In this document: piece after piece, positions 48,035-58,626 of the stretch | Position numbering within the stretch: position 1 is the stretch's first letter | Layout: every line of letters begins with the position of its first letter | DNA from: Centroberyx gerrardi | Taxonomy: Eukaryota; Chordata; Actinopteri; Beryciformes; Berycidae | Length of the DNA: 64,000 nt | Assembly: GCF_048128805.1 (NCBI RefSeq) | Contig: NC_135998.1 | Location: 15,661,656 to 15,725,655 of the forward strand | Direction of reading: 5' to 3' | Position numbers and translations under genes: made by a program | The notes under the pieces: generated by a model | Seen by the model: only the letters and a program-made list of their open reading frames with translations | What the model was told of the DNA's origin: nothing | Database searches by the model: none

Positions 48035-48601
48035 AATGGGCTATGTTTTATCAATATGGTCAAAATACTTTATGCTGTTGAAAACAATTAATCCTGTAAC
48101 TTTTCACTCGACAAAGCACTCCATATCCTTATATGCAGATAACATTATTTTATTTCTTGAGGAAGTGAAAACCTCTCTTCCAAATATCCTAACTATTATG
48201 GAAGAAGATGAAACGGTAGGCCTGGGTATTCCTGTAGTTTCTAATTTTAAATATTTAGGAATTGAGATACAACCCAGTCTGGTCCAAATGGTTTATGGGA
48301 ATTTTAATAATACCCTTAAAGCCACTGAAATGGATCTTGGAAGATGGAGAAATCTCCCCATATCATTGTCAGGTAGGATATCAATTGTCAAAATTAATAT
48401 TCTTCCAAGTGTCAATTTTTGTAGCTCTATGCTCACTTTACCGCCTCCTCCTGGTGATTGGGAGAAGTTGCACCAGTTCATTTCAAATTTTTCAAAAAGA
48501 AAACGGTGGCCTTTTACTTTCAAATTTTAAATTATACTTTCAGGCTTTGCATTTACTTGACTCCAATGAAAGCCTATCATATGAAGAAGACAAGTACTCC
48601 A

Positions 48602-48884
48602 ACATGTACCATATGCTCATCGAATCAGTTAAGTACATATTTAAAGAGGGAACAGGTCTGACTGAACAGTTCAGAGGATCAGTGTCTCAGTCTCCCCACA
48701 CCACTTCTGAAAACCCAACCATTTCGCTTGTAATTAACAGGGACTGATGCATGCAGGATTGTCTGCAAATGTGTTGCAGACTATCCAGGGTGCACAAGCG
48801 CAATGCTCGTGCACCCTGGATAGTCTGCACCACATTTGCATTACATGTACCATATGCTCATTGAATCAGTTAGGTACATATTTA
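48602..48884. repeat. DIRS-derived hairpin flanked by a 42-bp direct duplication in L1
   Basis: 48602-48643 and 48843-48884 are direct copies with two mismatches. Between them lies DIRS recombinase-region sequence (it matches 54577-54746 in the opposite sense), ending in a 32-bp inverted repeat: 48764-48795 against 48809-48840, one mismatch, 13-base loop. Confidence 0.85.
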
Positions 48885-49736
48885 CATATGATGTGGGCTT
48901 GTCATCCAGTGAAAATCTTGCACTCTCAAACACTCTCAATCAAACAGCAACAGGCTGTTGCTGTTGCTGTGTCTTTAAGGCTCATTAATATTACCGACCC
49001 CTCTTTTCTGATTGGCTAACCGTTTCAAGAGTGACCTTTAATTTTCGTTTAACATGTTCTCCTCAACTTAACCCATTTGTTCCCAAATTTTTCCCAGACA
49101 TGTCCATACAGAATTTGTATTCTATTTGTATCACTAACAAACAATCAATCTTAATTTAAAAAAAAAATCAAGGACAAGTATGTGAAAAGGTGTGTTTTAT
49201 TTCTGGCAACAATTGTGACCGGTGGTATAACACAGGGACTCTATGTAGTAAATGGTAAATACAATATAGAGGAGAATGAACATAGGGATCTTCAGTCACA
49301 TCTTGTAAACAAATACTAAAGGCTTTTCCAAAACTTATATTTATTTTTGAACACTTCAAAAATACTCATAGATTTACTTAACAAGAGCATTTTAGATCAA
49401 ACCACTTCAACTTAGAAAAAAAATTGAATATTCACCCTTCATAATAAGGAAGGTTTTACAAAGGGCCCACTGTTTGTACACTCAAAATAACTTAACAGAA
49501 ATAAATAAAAATGTATTTTTAAGTAAAAATGTAATTTTAACAATTTTTTAAATATTTTTAAAACACACGTTAAACAATGCATGTAATTTTAAAAGTAGCA
49601 TAAGTAGCATATACTTCATCTAAAATTAATTCATCCAGTATGACCCATTACTTATAGCATCTCAAAGGACTGAACCATCAAAAACTAAAACAAAAACTGA
49701 ACAATTTTCAAGGCTTTTGCTGCTACTCCTCCTGTG

Positions 49737-49938
49737 TTGATAGTGTTTTGGTAGTATATTGGTAGTGTGGTGGTAGAGCGGTGGCAGTGTAGTGTGCTGC
49801 TACAGTGGTAGTAGTGTTGTGGTAGTGTGGTAATGGTGTGTAGTGTGTTAGAAGTGTGCTAATGTGTTATTATAGTGTGCTGATAAAGTGTTGGCAGTGT
49901 ACTGTTTGTGCGTTGGTGGCATGTTGGTAGTGTGCTAA
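49737..49938. repeat. Degenerate GTGTGGTAGT minisatellite in the piggyBac 3' region
   Basis: About 200 bases of imperfect repeats of 8-11 bp built on GTGNTGGTAGT lie immediately downstream of the transposase stop codon. Confidence 0.75.
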
Positions 49939-49939
49939 T

Positions 49940-52315
49940 TTAGCACTGATGGAATTTCTTGAAACATTCTATATGTAGTGGCTTGGCACACTTCTCACAA
50001 GCGTATGTTGTGCGACCATCACATACAAGACATCTGGAAAACCGCTTCCCTGTGGAAAGATAAACAAATAAATATTTCCCAAAGGTTTTCCACTCTCTTA
50101 TGTACTGAGATTTTTAAGAACTCATTTCTTGAAGGATTCTATATACGTGTGTGGCCTGGCACTTCCATACAATGATATGCTGAGTGACCATTACAAACAC
50201 TGCATCTGATAAAGTGATTACCTGTGTTGATTGACCTGGCTGAATCAACCACAGTGGCTGACAGTGAGGAGGGCCTTCCATGACCTTTTGGTTTGGTTCC
50301 AAATCTTTGCAGAAGACTCTGTGCAACAATGCGCTGAAAGCGTAGAAGGTCATAATCATCATTTATTTGATCCCTGTAGAACAGCCAGCTGTTAACTAGG
50401 GCAGAGTTGAGCGTCCATGAGTAAATGGGCCACCACCATTTCTTGGATCTGATGGTGTTGTGGTAGCAGGACACCTGAACATCATGGAGATCCACTCCTC
50501 CCATTCACTTATTATACGACTGGATGGTTTGTGGCTGTTGGAGATGATCAAAGGTCTTTTTTTCCTTGTTCCATCTTTTGACTGGTGCTTCAGTGTATTG
50601 GTTTTCGATATTTGTTGCCACAGTAACGACACTGTTATCCTTCCATCTGGTGAGAAGTTTTTCTCCTTGGACCAGTACTTCTATGGATCCTCGTGGCATT
50701 TTCTCAAATTCCTTCACAGATTTGAATGGAACGTCAAACAGGCAATTTTGCCGCATGGTCCCTGAACAGCCATAACCGCGCTTGGTCATTTCATCAATTA
50801 GTGACAATGACGTGAAAAGGTTATCATGTGTGAACTTGCAGCCTGCAGGAATCCCAGCTTGCTCTGCTAGACCTAGCACCACACTGGGTCCCTGACCCAG
50901 TCCAGTCTCCGGGAGGAGGGTATGGGCACCAGCATATGGCTCCATGTGGTAAAGGTATCCATTTGAAGAGGCAAGGCTCCAAAGCTTAAATCCGTAACGG
51001 ATGGGTTTCCCTCTTATGAATTGCTTGTAACCATGGTGCCCATAGTAGGGAATCATACTCTCGTCAACTGATAACCATTCACTGAATGGCAGGATCTTAT
51101 AGGAGTTGTTCAGTTCCCTGAAGATTGGCCTGACTTTGAAAAACGGCTCATCAGTTGCATTTGTGTTGTCGACAACATGAATAGAGGCCATGATTTCATC
51201 AAATCGATTCCTGCGCATGGCATTTGAGATGCTGGTAGTGTGAACATCATCATCTAGTGACCAATGCAGGTGTCGTCGTGGTACAGTGCTGTACCCGGAA
51301 GTAAGTAGCACACCGTAGAATGTGAGCAGCTCATTCATGTCCAAAGTGAGCGGCTTGCCCTTGGTCTGAACCGAGTAAAGGTTCGACATTTCAATGGTAA
51401 TTTCTCTCAGTGATGGTGGGTACATCATCAAAAAGACATCAAGTGGGTCTGGATTTGTTGCTGTAACACACTGCGCTGTTGTTGGCTCGTACACAACGTA
51501 ATCAGGAAGATTGCTATCAGCTGCTTTTCTTGATTTTTTGAATTCTCTGGTTTTATTTTTTCTGTTCAGCAGCGGAACACATGTCGGTTCTGCTGGGGTG
51601 GCACAATGTAAAGATGTTGTAGTGGTGGGGGTGGCACCATTTAAAGGTGCTGTTGTAGTAGAGGCAGCACCATTCAAAGATGATGTAGTAGTAGAGGAAG
51701 TGCCATTCATAGATGATGTACTAGTAGGGGCAGCACCAGTCAAAGATGATGAAGCAGTAGGGGCAGTACTAGGAGTTGCTTGAGGAGCTTCGGCTAAGTT
51801 CTTGGTCATGCTTCTCGTTATGCGTAGTTGTGGTTCGTCATCTACTGGTTCAGTGTCTTCTAATCCAAATAAGGCTGCAGTGGAATTCAAGAGCCTTGCT
51901 GGCAGATGACCTGTTTCACCAGTGAATTCCATGTCGGACGCATCGCTATCACAATCACTCCCAATAGCATCTTTTTCTGGCTTGGGGACTATTGCAATAT
52001 TACAAATTGCCTCCCTTGGCTCATTAAGGTCAAGTAGGTCTAGTACTTCACATAAGGTAAATCTATAAAATAGGGATAAACAGAGAAAAAAGGTATACCA
52101 AACAAAAAACGTACAGTCCCTGTATTATACCGCCGGTCACAATTGTTGCCGTCAACAAATAACACTGTTTTGCAAACAGTATGAACTACATATCAATAAT
52201 ATTTCTTTATATACTGATAAACAACCGTTTAAAGATGTATTGTATACAAAAAGTATGAACATTTTCATAACATAATGAGTACTTACCTTTTTTTGGGGAG
52301 CTTTGATGCTGCCAT
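49940..52315 (-). pseudogene. piggyBac transposase gene, three exons, one nonsense codon
   Basis: Exon 1 52315-52287 (MAASKLPKKR), GT-AG intron, exon 2 52062-50222, then exon 3 50049-49940. Together they sum to 1,980 nt, exactly 660 codons. Domains: acidic N-terminus; Ser/Thr/Ala-rich imperfect 11-12-residue repeats (51770-51600); DDE_Tnp_1_7 core with all three catalytic Asp visible (WLSVDESMIPYY, FTHDNLFTS, MGGVDLHD); and a C-terminal Cys-rich finger (CLVCDGRTTYACEKC, ECFKKFH). The only coding lesion seen is TGA at 50505-50507 (codon 529), just before MGGVD and compatible with one CpG transition. Without splicing at 50222 the frame instead ends at 50139 in a decayed copy of the same finger. 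It catalyses TTAA-specific cut and paste in autonomous relatives. It is inactive if the TGA is fixed. Confidence 0.9.
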
Positions 52316-52666
52316 GTTCTCATGATTACACAACCAGGAAGTAAAGGAGCGTGGTCACATGACCAAATCCACTAATCACATGAAACTTTCCAAAATTTTT
52401 CAAAACAACCTAGTGATGTATTATTTATGAAAAAAATATCTAAAAATACTATTGATTTTTATTTAGAACTACTAAAAGACAAAAAAAAGTTTTGGCAACA
52501 ATTTTGACCGGTGGGATTAAATGGGCCAAATTGCATGGGGCCAGTACAGACACTGTCAATATCTGGAAGGCACCCATAGATACAGTGAAGATCTAAGAGG
52601 TTAAAGCCACTCCTCTCTTTGTTATTACAATGTATTTTTCCTCTCCCTCTTTTTCTTTTTTGTTTT

Positions 52667-52820
52667 CTCTCCTTTGTTTATGTTTCTTTATTTATTTATT
52701 TACTTTTTTTCCTCTCTCTCCTTTGTTTATGTTTATTTATTTATTTATTTATTTACTTTTTTTCCTCTCTCTCCTTTGTTCATGTTTATTTATTTATTTA
52801 TTTACTTTTTTTCCTCTCTC
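52667..52820. repeat. TTTA-rich minisatellite, about 50-bp unit
   Basis: Three successive copies of a unit containing CCTCTCTCTCCTTTGTT and (TTTA)n, inside the presumed L1 3' UTR. Confidence 0.85.
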
Positions 52821-53084
52821 TTTAGTTCAGCCTGGGTAGGGTGTGTGGGGTAGGGGAGGTGGGAGGCACCAAAGGGAATAAGGGAGTGCAGGAAGGTTTA
52901 GCAAGCAGTGGCATTATTATTATTGCTGCTTATTAATACTGTTATTGTATTACTAAATCAGTATCATTTATTGTTTTGTGAAAAAAATATGTGACTGTGG
53001 AAATTATGCTGTACATCCATCCCAAGAAAATTAATAAAAAATATATACAGTACATTAAAATAAAAATTCCACACAGTACAATTC

Positions 53085-53830
53085 TTGCAGCATCTAACTC
53101 AGGCTTTGCGATCAATTGGAAGAAGAGCGCATCTCAACATCTCAACAGACGGTATATTTGGGGGGCAAGACCGGGTGAAACGGTGACAGTGTTCACTGTC
53201 ATGCATCTCTTGGGTCTCATGTCAGCGGCTCACCCTGTGGTTCCACTGGGACTGCTGCACATGAGACACCTGCAGAGATGGTTTGCCAGACTACGTTTTG
53301 GACCCACAACGTATAACCAATAAGGACTTTGACTACTGGGGAGCAACCCGGATACTGGCGGTATAGGAAGACCATTATGGAGAGTAGCCTCCTACATATC
53401 GGTGTTGACGGACGCCTCCTAGACGGGATGGGGGGGCTGCCTGGCAAGGTCGATGGTGTCTAGCCTTCAGGAGAAAACTATCACATCAACCTACTGTACC
53501 TGACGGCGGTGCTGTTGGTCCTGCAACCCTTTGCCCCGTTACATGGCAAAAATGTGTGGGTGACACGTGGTGGGGGGTGGACACGTTTGGACACATGCTA
53601 TGGCCAAGAAAGCTGCTCTATGCTTTCCCTCCTCTCCATCTCATTCCTCCCCTGTTGGTGAGGATACAACAGGAGAGGCTGTCTGTTATCCTGGTAGCCC
53701 CAGACCACACGATGGCACTGTGGTACGCAGAGATGACTAAACTGCTGGCAGCTCCGAGGGCAATGCGGTCGCGACGCGCACGCGTTGCCTTTTTTTGCCT
53801 TTTTTTCAACCGTGACCATGGCGCACTGAG
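53085..53830 (+). pseudogene. DIRS-like RT thumb and RNase H, continuation of the split element
   Basis: Plus strand: SGFAINWKKS, HLLGLMSAAHPVVPLGLLHMRHLQRWFARLRF (RT connection), a VLTDAS string (RNase H start), HINLLYLTAVLLVLQ, and YAFPPLHLIPPLLVRIQQERLSVILVAPDH. The order follows directly on the RT at 47365-48034. Many frame breaks are present. It ends in GC-rich DNA near 53770-53830. Confidence 0.78.
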
Positions 53831-54226
53831 ATAAAAATATCTCAACTTTTTAGAACTCTGCAAAAGCACCGCATGTCAAATGTCACCGCATGTTGAATCG
53901 CTCACCATCCAAACAAAGGTCCAGGATCTACCGGTGATATTTCCGTACTCTTGTATTTTTGCGGGCTTGGAGAGATGGATGCATTCATGGCGAGATCTTT
54001 TTCTGCTCCATATGTAGATCAAGAAGTAAATCTACTACGACAGTTTTACTGCGATGGTAATCCATTATTTGAGATAACTACTGAAGTTGTTGTCTTTGGT
54101 TGCATGGCAATGGTAGGCGCACCCGTAGCGCAACCATCCAAGCGCACTTGATAAAAGGATGCAAGCAGCAGTGCGCCTCGTGTTTTCCAAGCGTTTTAGA
54201 GCACTGCATGTGAATCGGCCCTAAAG
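53831..54226. other. Unassigned repeat-like DNA
   Basis: GC-rich ends (GCGACGCGCACGCG near 53770; GCACTGCATGTGAATCGGCCC near 54200) suggest a small DNA element. The 66-codon frame at 53951-54151 matches nothing I recognise. Confidence 0.35.
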
Positions 54227-54475
54227 CTTTACCGAGCAGCAGTTGTTTATTGATAATGGTACAAAAATCATTATAAAACAGGTTCCAGGCATCTTCAATA
54301 GAGGGGATCAGACTGATTCTATACCATCTTATAGCAGCTAGGTCATGCAGAAAGGCTTGCTCATTGAAATTTTTCAGACGTTTATAACAGATCAGAGGTG
54401 TTTTTTTAGCAGAACAATTTGCACGAATACAAGCTGTAAAACAATGGTCACTGAGATACAGAAACCCCCAGCACG
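54227..54475 (-). mobile_element. L2/Rex-type LINE fragment, endonuclease-RT linker
   Basis: Minus strand: LSDHCFTACIRA, KKTPLICYKRLKNFNEQAFLHDLAAIRWYRI, SIEDAWNLFYNDFCTIINK. This is the linker following the endonuclease SDH motif in non-LTR ORF2. It lies inside the DIRS recombinase remnant. Confidence 0.65.
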
Positions 54476-54990
54476 ATACATGTGGGATGCGTTTTTTGAC
54501 ATGAGGGAATTGCTGACGCATACACCTTGACAGTAGAATGTGCCAATCCCCTCTCCAGTATGTGCTGGAGGAAAGAGGGAACAGGTCTGACTGAACAGTT
54601 CAGAGGATCAATGTCTCTCTCCCCACACCAATTCTGAAAACCCAACCATTTCACTTTCACTTTAATTAACGATGGTGGATTGCGATCGTGCACCCTGGAT
54701 AGTCTGCACCACATTTGCAGACAATCCTGCATGCATCAGTCCCTCTCAGGAACCAAACCTTGAGAGGCTGTCCCAGACTGGGCATTGTGCCAATCATACC
54801 GTTCGCCTGTGACAGAGACCCCCAAAACTGAGGAACTGTCCAGGGCGGAGCTGCCAGCAGTTGAGTCATCTCTGCCTATCACAGTGCCATTGTTCAGCCT
54901 ATTCAGCCCATAGGGTTGAATAGGCCCATAGGGTTGAATAGGCTCATCCTGATTGGCTGAGCACATGCATGCAATTTCAGTGCACTGACG
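54476..54990 (-). pseudogene. DIRS-like RNase H tail and tyrosine recombinase N-terminus
   Basis: Minus strand: EMTQLLAAPPWTVPQFWGSLSQ, LGQPLKVWFLRG, then in another frame KWLGFQNWCGERDIDPLNCS and FLQHILERGLAHSTVKVYASAI. This is the core-binding domain of a DIRS recombinase. Orientation is opposite to the DIRS RT at 47365-53830, so it is a separate or inverted copy. The catalytic domain is missing. Confidence 0.72.
54896..54950. repeat. Short tandem repeat CCCATAGGGTTGAATAGG
   Basis: Two adjacent copies, plus a partial inverted match in the preceding CCTATTCAGCCCATAGGG. Confidence 0.8.
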
Positions 54991-55059
54991 CAACTAGATG
55001 AGTGGTTAAGCCAATAAAGCCCCATTAGAGGGCTCCGCCTGTGATCATAGAACTAGAGT

Positions 55060-55480
55060 TACAATGCATAACTATCGTTACTATGGTCTGGATGGTGAGA
55101 GCTGTGGACAAGGCAGTAGGAGACACTGGCACATGATAATGATAGAAAACAAGAAAATATAGTTTTGTTTTGGTGGAACCAAGTGGAACCAACATGGTTC
55201 AGCACGAACCATGTTGTGTTTACCACATGGTCTGCTGGACACGGAGCATGTGAATGGTAAATACCATATGATAGATTAACAGACAGCATCTGTGCGCCAG
55301 CCTTATTGGGGTGAAGACCATGCACGCCAAACCGACGGCCCCATTCCCGAAGAGAATGAAATTATCAATGAAGTTCCCGCAATAGGAATCACAGGTGGAG
55401 GAGAGCCAGGTGTTCAAACTCAACAGCCTCCTGAAGCACCCCATCCCGCAGCCAAAAGTGGGGACGGTAAGTGGGGGCAT
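55060..55480 (-). mobile_element. LINE ORF1 SGNH-hydrolase fragment, minus strand
   Basis: Minus strand: GCFRRLLSLNTWLSSTCDSYCGNFIDNFILFGN and, after a frameshift, HGLHPNKAGAQMLSVNLSYGIYHSH. The GLHPN string has the SGNH block V histidine. Such SGNH domains occur in ORF1 of some CR1/L2-like LINEs of fish. Confidence 0.65.
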
Positions 55481-55639
55481 TATGTTGCAGCTAGTCCGTA
55501 TAAGAGGATATCAGAGGAGGCTGAAAGAGAGGGGACTGCCTGTCAAACTGTCAATGCTCACCGAGGTGCTCTTGTGTCATTTTATCGGTCAGATTTTAGA
55601 TGTTTTACCAGATTTTACTTGCATTTCACTGTTTTCTAC

Positions 55640-56430
55640 TTGGATCTCACTAATATTGACTGTACCTGATCAACAACTATGGCTAACACTCCTGCACAAT
55701 GGTATGCAGCCAACCAGCCTGGTATATCGCCGAGGCAGATCCCGGTGTGGCGGAGTTGGAGGCAACTGTCCCCTGGGCCTGCTTCACTGCGGACCCTAGT
55801 GTATCCTACACTGCGCCAGGTATGGTGGACCATCCCTGGTCTAAACCAGAGGCAAAGCATAAGACTCTGTCTTGTTATACTCCCCTGGCCTCTGATCAAT
55901 GGTCCCTGGTCCGGGACAAAAAACGGCGAGGCAGACGTTCCTCTCGACCACTTCCATTAGAAGACCATCAGCAACGAAACAGATTCCTTCCCTTGGATGG
56001 ACTTGAAACCCCACACTCAGCCATGCCTCACGATCGCTCCTTTCCCTCACCATCGGACCCTTCAGCCGACCCTTGGAGTGTGCTCACCAAGCGGACTAGC
56101 CCTCCAGCCCATCCCCACTCATGGCGACTGCCACCGTCGCTGCCCTCCAACAGGTGGGTTGGTGGCCGCAATCCTACGTCTCACCACCCTCCCCCTTCTA
56201 CTTTGGTTATAGGCGACTCAGTCATCAGGGATATGTCCTCATCTCCGGTCCAATTCCCATGGTGGACCGTGGGATGGGACGCTTTTGCAGACTGCTGAGT
56301 TTACAGTCTTGTCTGTCCTCCACATGTCATGTTCACAATCTGGATTTTATTGACAATTTTAACCTCTTCTGGGATCACAGAGACAATTTTAAAGGTCTTA
56401 TGGTTATAACTATTATTGTTATGATTATTA
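55640..56430 (+). mobile_element. LINE ORF1 SGNH-hydrolase fragment, plus strand
   Basis: A plus-strand 199-codon frame (55699-56298) carries a Pro-rich linker ending STLVIGDSVIRDM, the GDS block of SGNH esterases. After a frame change it continues GRFCRLLSLQSCLSSTC and NLDFIDNFNLFWDHRDNF. It is the same family as 55060-55480 but in opposite orientation. The terminal His block is absent. Truncated. Confidence 0.7.
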
Positions 56431-58484
56431 TTAATAATATTACTACAGTATATTTATTTATAAAAAGGGCAGCACAGATCTTTTCCGGTTTAGTGATTGA
56501 TTTTGTGAGCAAACAAACACAGAACAAGTTACGTTTAGTCTCACACACATTTATTTCTGCCGTTACTATCTACAAGTACAACTAAACAGCAATACAGACA
56601 ACAAACACAAAAAGGAAAAACACAACACAATCTAGATGGAAGGACTAGGGAAAATGTCAACAAAGCAGTATAACATTGGGAGAGTTATAGAATGAAAATG
56701 ACATCAAATTATTGATAGACTGAGGTGACCGGCCCTATAGTGATCATTCCCTGAGAAACAGAACGTTGTTTATTGCCAGCGGTCTGAGTGTCTGCTGACC
56801 AATTATCTTTAGTCATGCTGGACTGGCTGATCGTTTATCAGCCATCAGTCGATGAAAGGCTCTGGTGTTAGGGTTAGGGTTCGGTTAGGAGATTAAATCA
56901 TGAGCATATAATATGCCCAGAATGCACGGGCACACGCCAGGATCCTTATCAAACCTCCCAATGTACATCATCAATCATGTTTGTAGAAGTGACTTTTATC
57001 CTTGTAATGGGGAATGAAAGAGGGACAGGATGAGACAGAAAATAATAGAAGGATAAACAAACTATAAGCAGAATGAGAACTGTATTTCAAAAGAAAATAT
57101 TATATACCAAACCTAAACTGAACCCTATCTCTCTTCCATTCCCTAAGTCTCTTGTTTTTAGCTTTGTGAATGAATGTTTTGACTGTTTTTAATCACCCCT
57201 AGCTAACTTATTAAACATTTTAAACCCTCATATTTATATCATGAAATACACTACATTTTTTTTTTATCAAACTTTTATTTTATGAGAATACTTTTTAATA
57301 GAACACTACTCCTTTTAAAAGATTCTTTATCATATTCATCGGTTTATGATCAGTATAGTAATTAAAGACCACCTATATTTATGGAGACCCACAGGCAGAC
57401 CCCTACAACTTTTCACGCCATAGATGTTCAGTGTCAGGTCATGCGTGCACTTGGGGCAGGCTTGCTTTCCTCCTGACTGAGGGTCTCCTACAAGAACTCA
57501 AGAAAAACTCAACTATACCAAGCTGTACAATGTAATACACCTCTGCATTCTCTCTCAACCCATAAGGCTAAATTGGATTGATAAAAAGTTCAACTCCATA
57601 CACAATACACATGACCTGAAATTACTTGGAGAAAAGGTGAGTATGATGAGCATCCCATGGTGATCAAGCTGGCATTGATGCTTGGATGTCTCATCCAGGT
57701 CACAGCACCGATGTAACCAGTGTGAATGTTACTCATATGGAGCATGGTGTCAGTTCAGACAGGACACAGAAGTCATACTTTGCTAGTCATCAAGTACTCA
57801 AGTCATCAGCTGAGTGCTATACACCCCAATCACAATCCATTCTCATGACCTCCTCTAATACTGATTCTTGCTACTTCAACTGCTGCACCCAATCTGCTGC
57901 TTGGTAAAGCTTTGATTTATGCCACTGCTGCTGTTACTGATTATGCTGCCTATTACATGCTGCCATCAATGGCTGTGCTACTTACTCCTGCCAGCTACTC
58001 GCTGCTTTCTCGTGCTCAAGATGTCTTGCTTTGAGCCAGATGAAGATGTCGGAGCTGTTAATGGGCAAGGGCAAGAGTCCAAACTCAGATAAGAGTTGAC
58101 GGCCATTCATAATAAACAGCCCTCAGTCATGAATGTCCACTCAAGCCCTGGAAACCGGTCTTTTCCTGCTCACTCCATTTCCAGCATTGGCGGCTCATTA
58201 GACCCAGGCATGAACCCAGGACTTTCCCTTCCCAAGGGATCTTCTTGTCACATGCAATGATGTCATGTCATTGCTAGGAATGCAGTCCCCACTGCCCCAC
58301 TTCACCTAAACTGAGTATTTACATTGAATAGATATACTCTTATCATGTTGCAAGCATGCGTCATTATGGGTGGCTGAGATTCAATTTCAATTGTGTATTT
58401 CTGTGTATGTTGGCATATGAGTTGAATACTTTGAGTTATTTCTGTATTTCATTTTCAATAAATAAAAAAATAAAAAAAAATCCA
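56431..58484. other. Intergenic DNA without a recognised gene
   Basis: No conserved protein block. Contains a (GTTAGG)n-like stretch at about 56867-56888 and an A-rich tail with two AATAAA motifs at 58455-58480 that could end a retroelement insertion. Confidence 0.4.
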
Positions 58485-58626
58485 ACAAGAAGTTTATGAT
58501 TATGGGGTATTTTGTGCACATTATTATTAAAAAAAAATTCTATTTTTTTCCATTTTTAATTCAGGCTGCCACACCACAAACTGTGGAAAACATCAAGGGG
58601 GTCGAATACTTTCTGAAGACACCGTA
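58485..58626 (+). mobile_element. Tc1-like transposon end
   Basis: GGCTGCCACACCACAAACTG, then AAACATCAAGGGGGTCGAATACTTTC, matches the characteristic terminus of teleost Tc1-like elements (GGGGT-GAATACTTTC-GAA). Only one end is present. Confidence 0.55.

Larger units (their letters stand above)
49068..52529 (-). mobile_element. piggyBac transposon, near full length
   Basis: The left end is TTAA followed by CCCATTTGTTCCC (49068-49084). The right end mirrors it with two mismatches (52513-52525), then CCAA in place of TTAA. Inside, a 35-bp inverted pair (49205-49239 and 52116-52150, two mismatches) and a third partial copy (52493-52516) form sub-terminal repeats. The single gene lies on the minus strand. 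It sits within the 3' part of the L1. Confidence 0.88.
48035..53075 (+). mobile_element. L1-type LINE fragment inserted in the DIRS element
   Basis: Plus strand: ISLYADNIILFLEEV (RT motif C, with YADD changed to YADN), LPNILTIMEED, FKYLGIEI, RISIVKINILPSVNF and, after a frameshift, GGLLLSNFKLYFQALHL. A Cys-containing C-terminal block CTICSLNQLGTYLHMMWACHPV lies at about 48850-48910. This is L1 ORF2 order. The 3' UTR is probably 52530-53060, ending in A-rich sequence with AATAAAAAA. It is 5'-truncated and is itself interrupted by a DIRS-derived hairpin (48644-48842) and by a piggyBac (49068-52529). The outer borders are inferred from where DIRS sequence stops and restarts. Confidence 0.72.

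Noticed and set aside
52619..52839. Hydrophobic Phe/Leu-rich plus-strand frames resembling membrane proteins
   Set aside because: They are translations of the TTTA-rich minisatellite.
56867..56888. GTTAGG-type stretch as a possible interstitial telomere
   Set aside because: Only about three imperfect units, too short to claim a telomeric relic.
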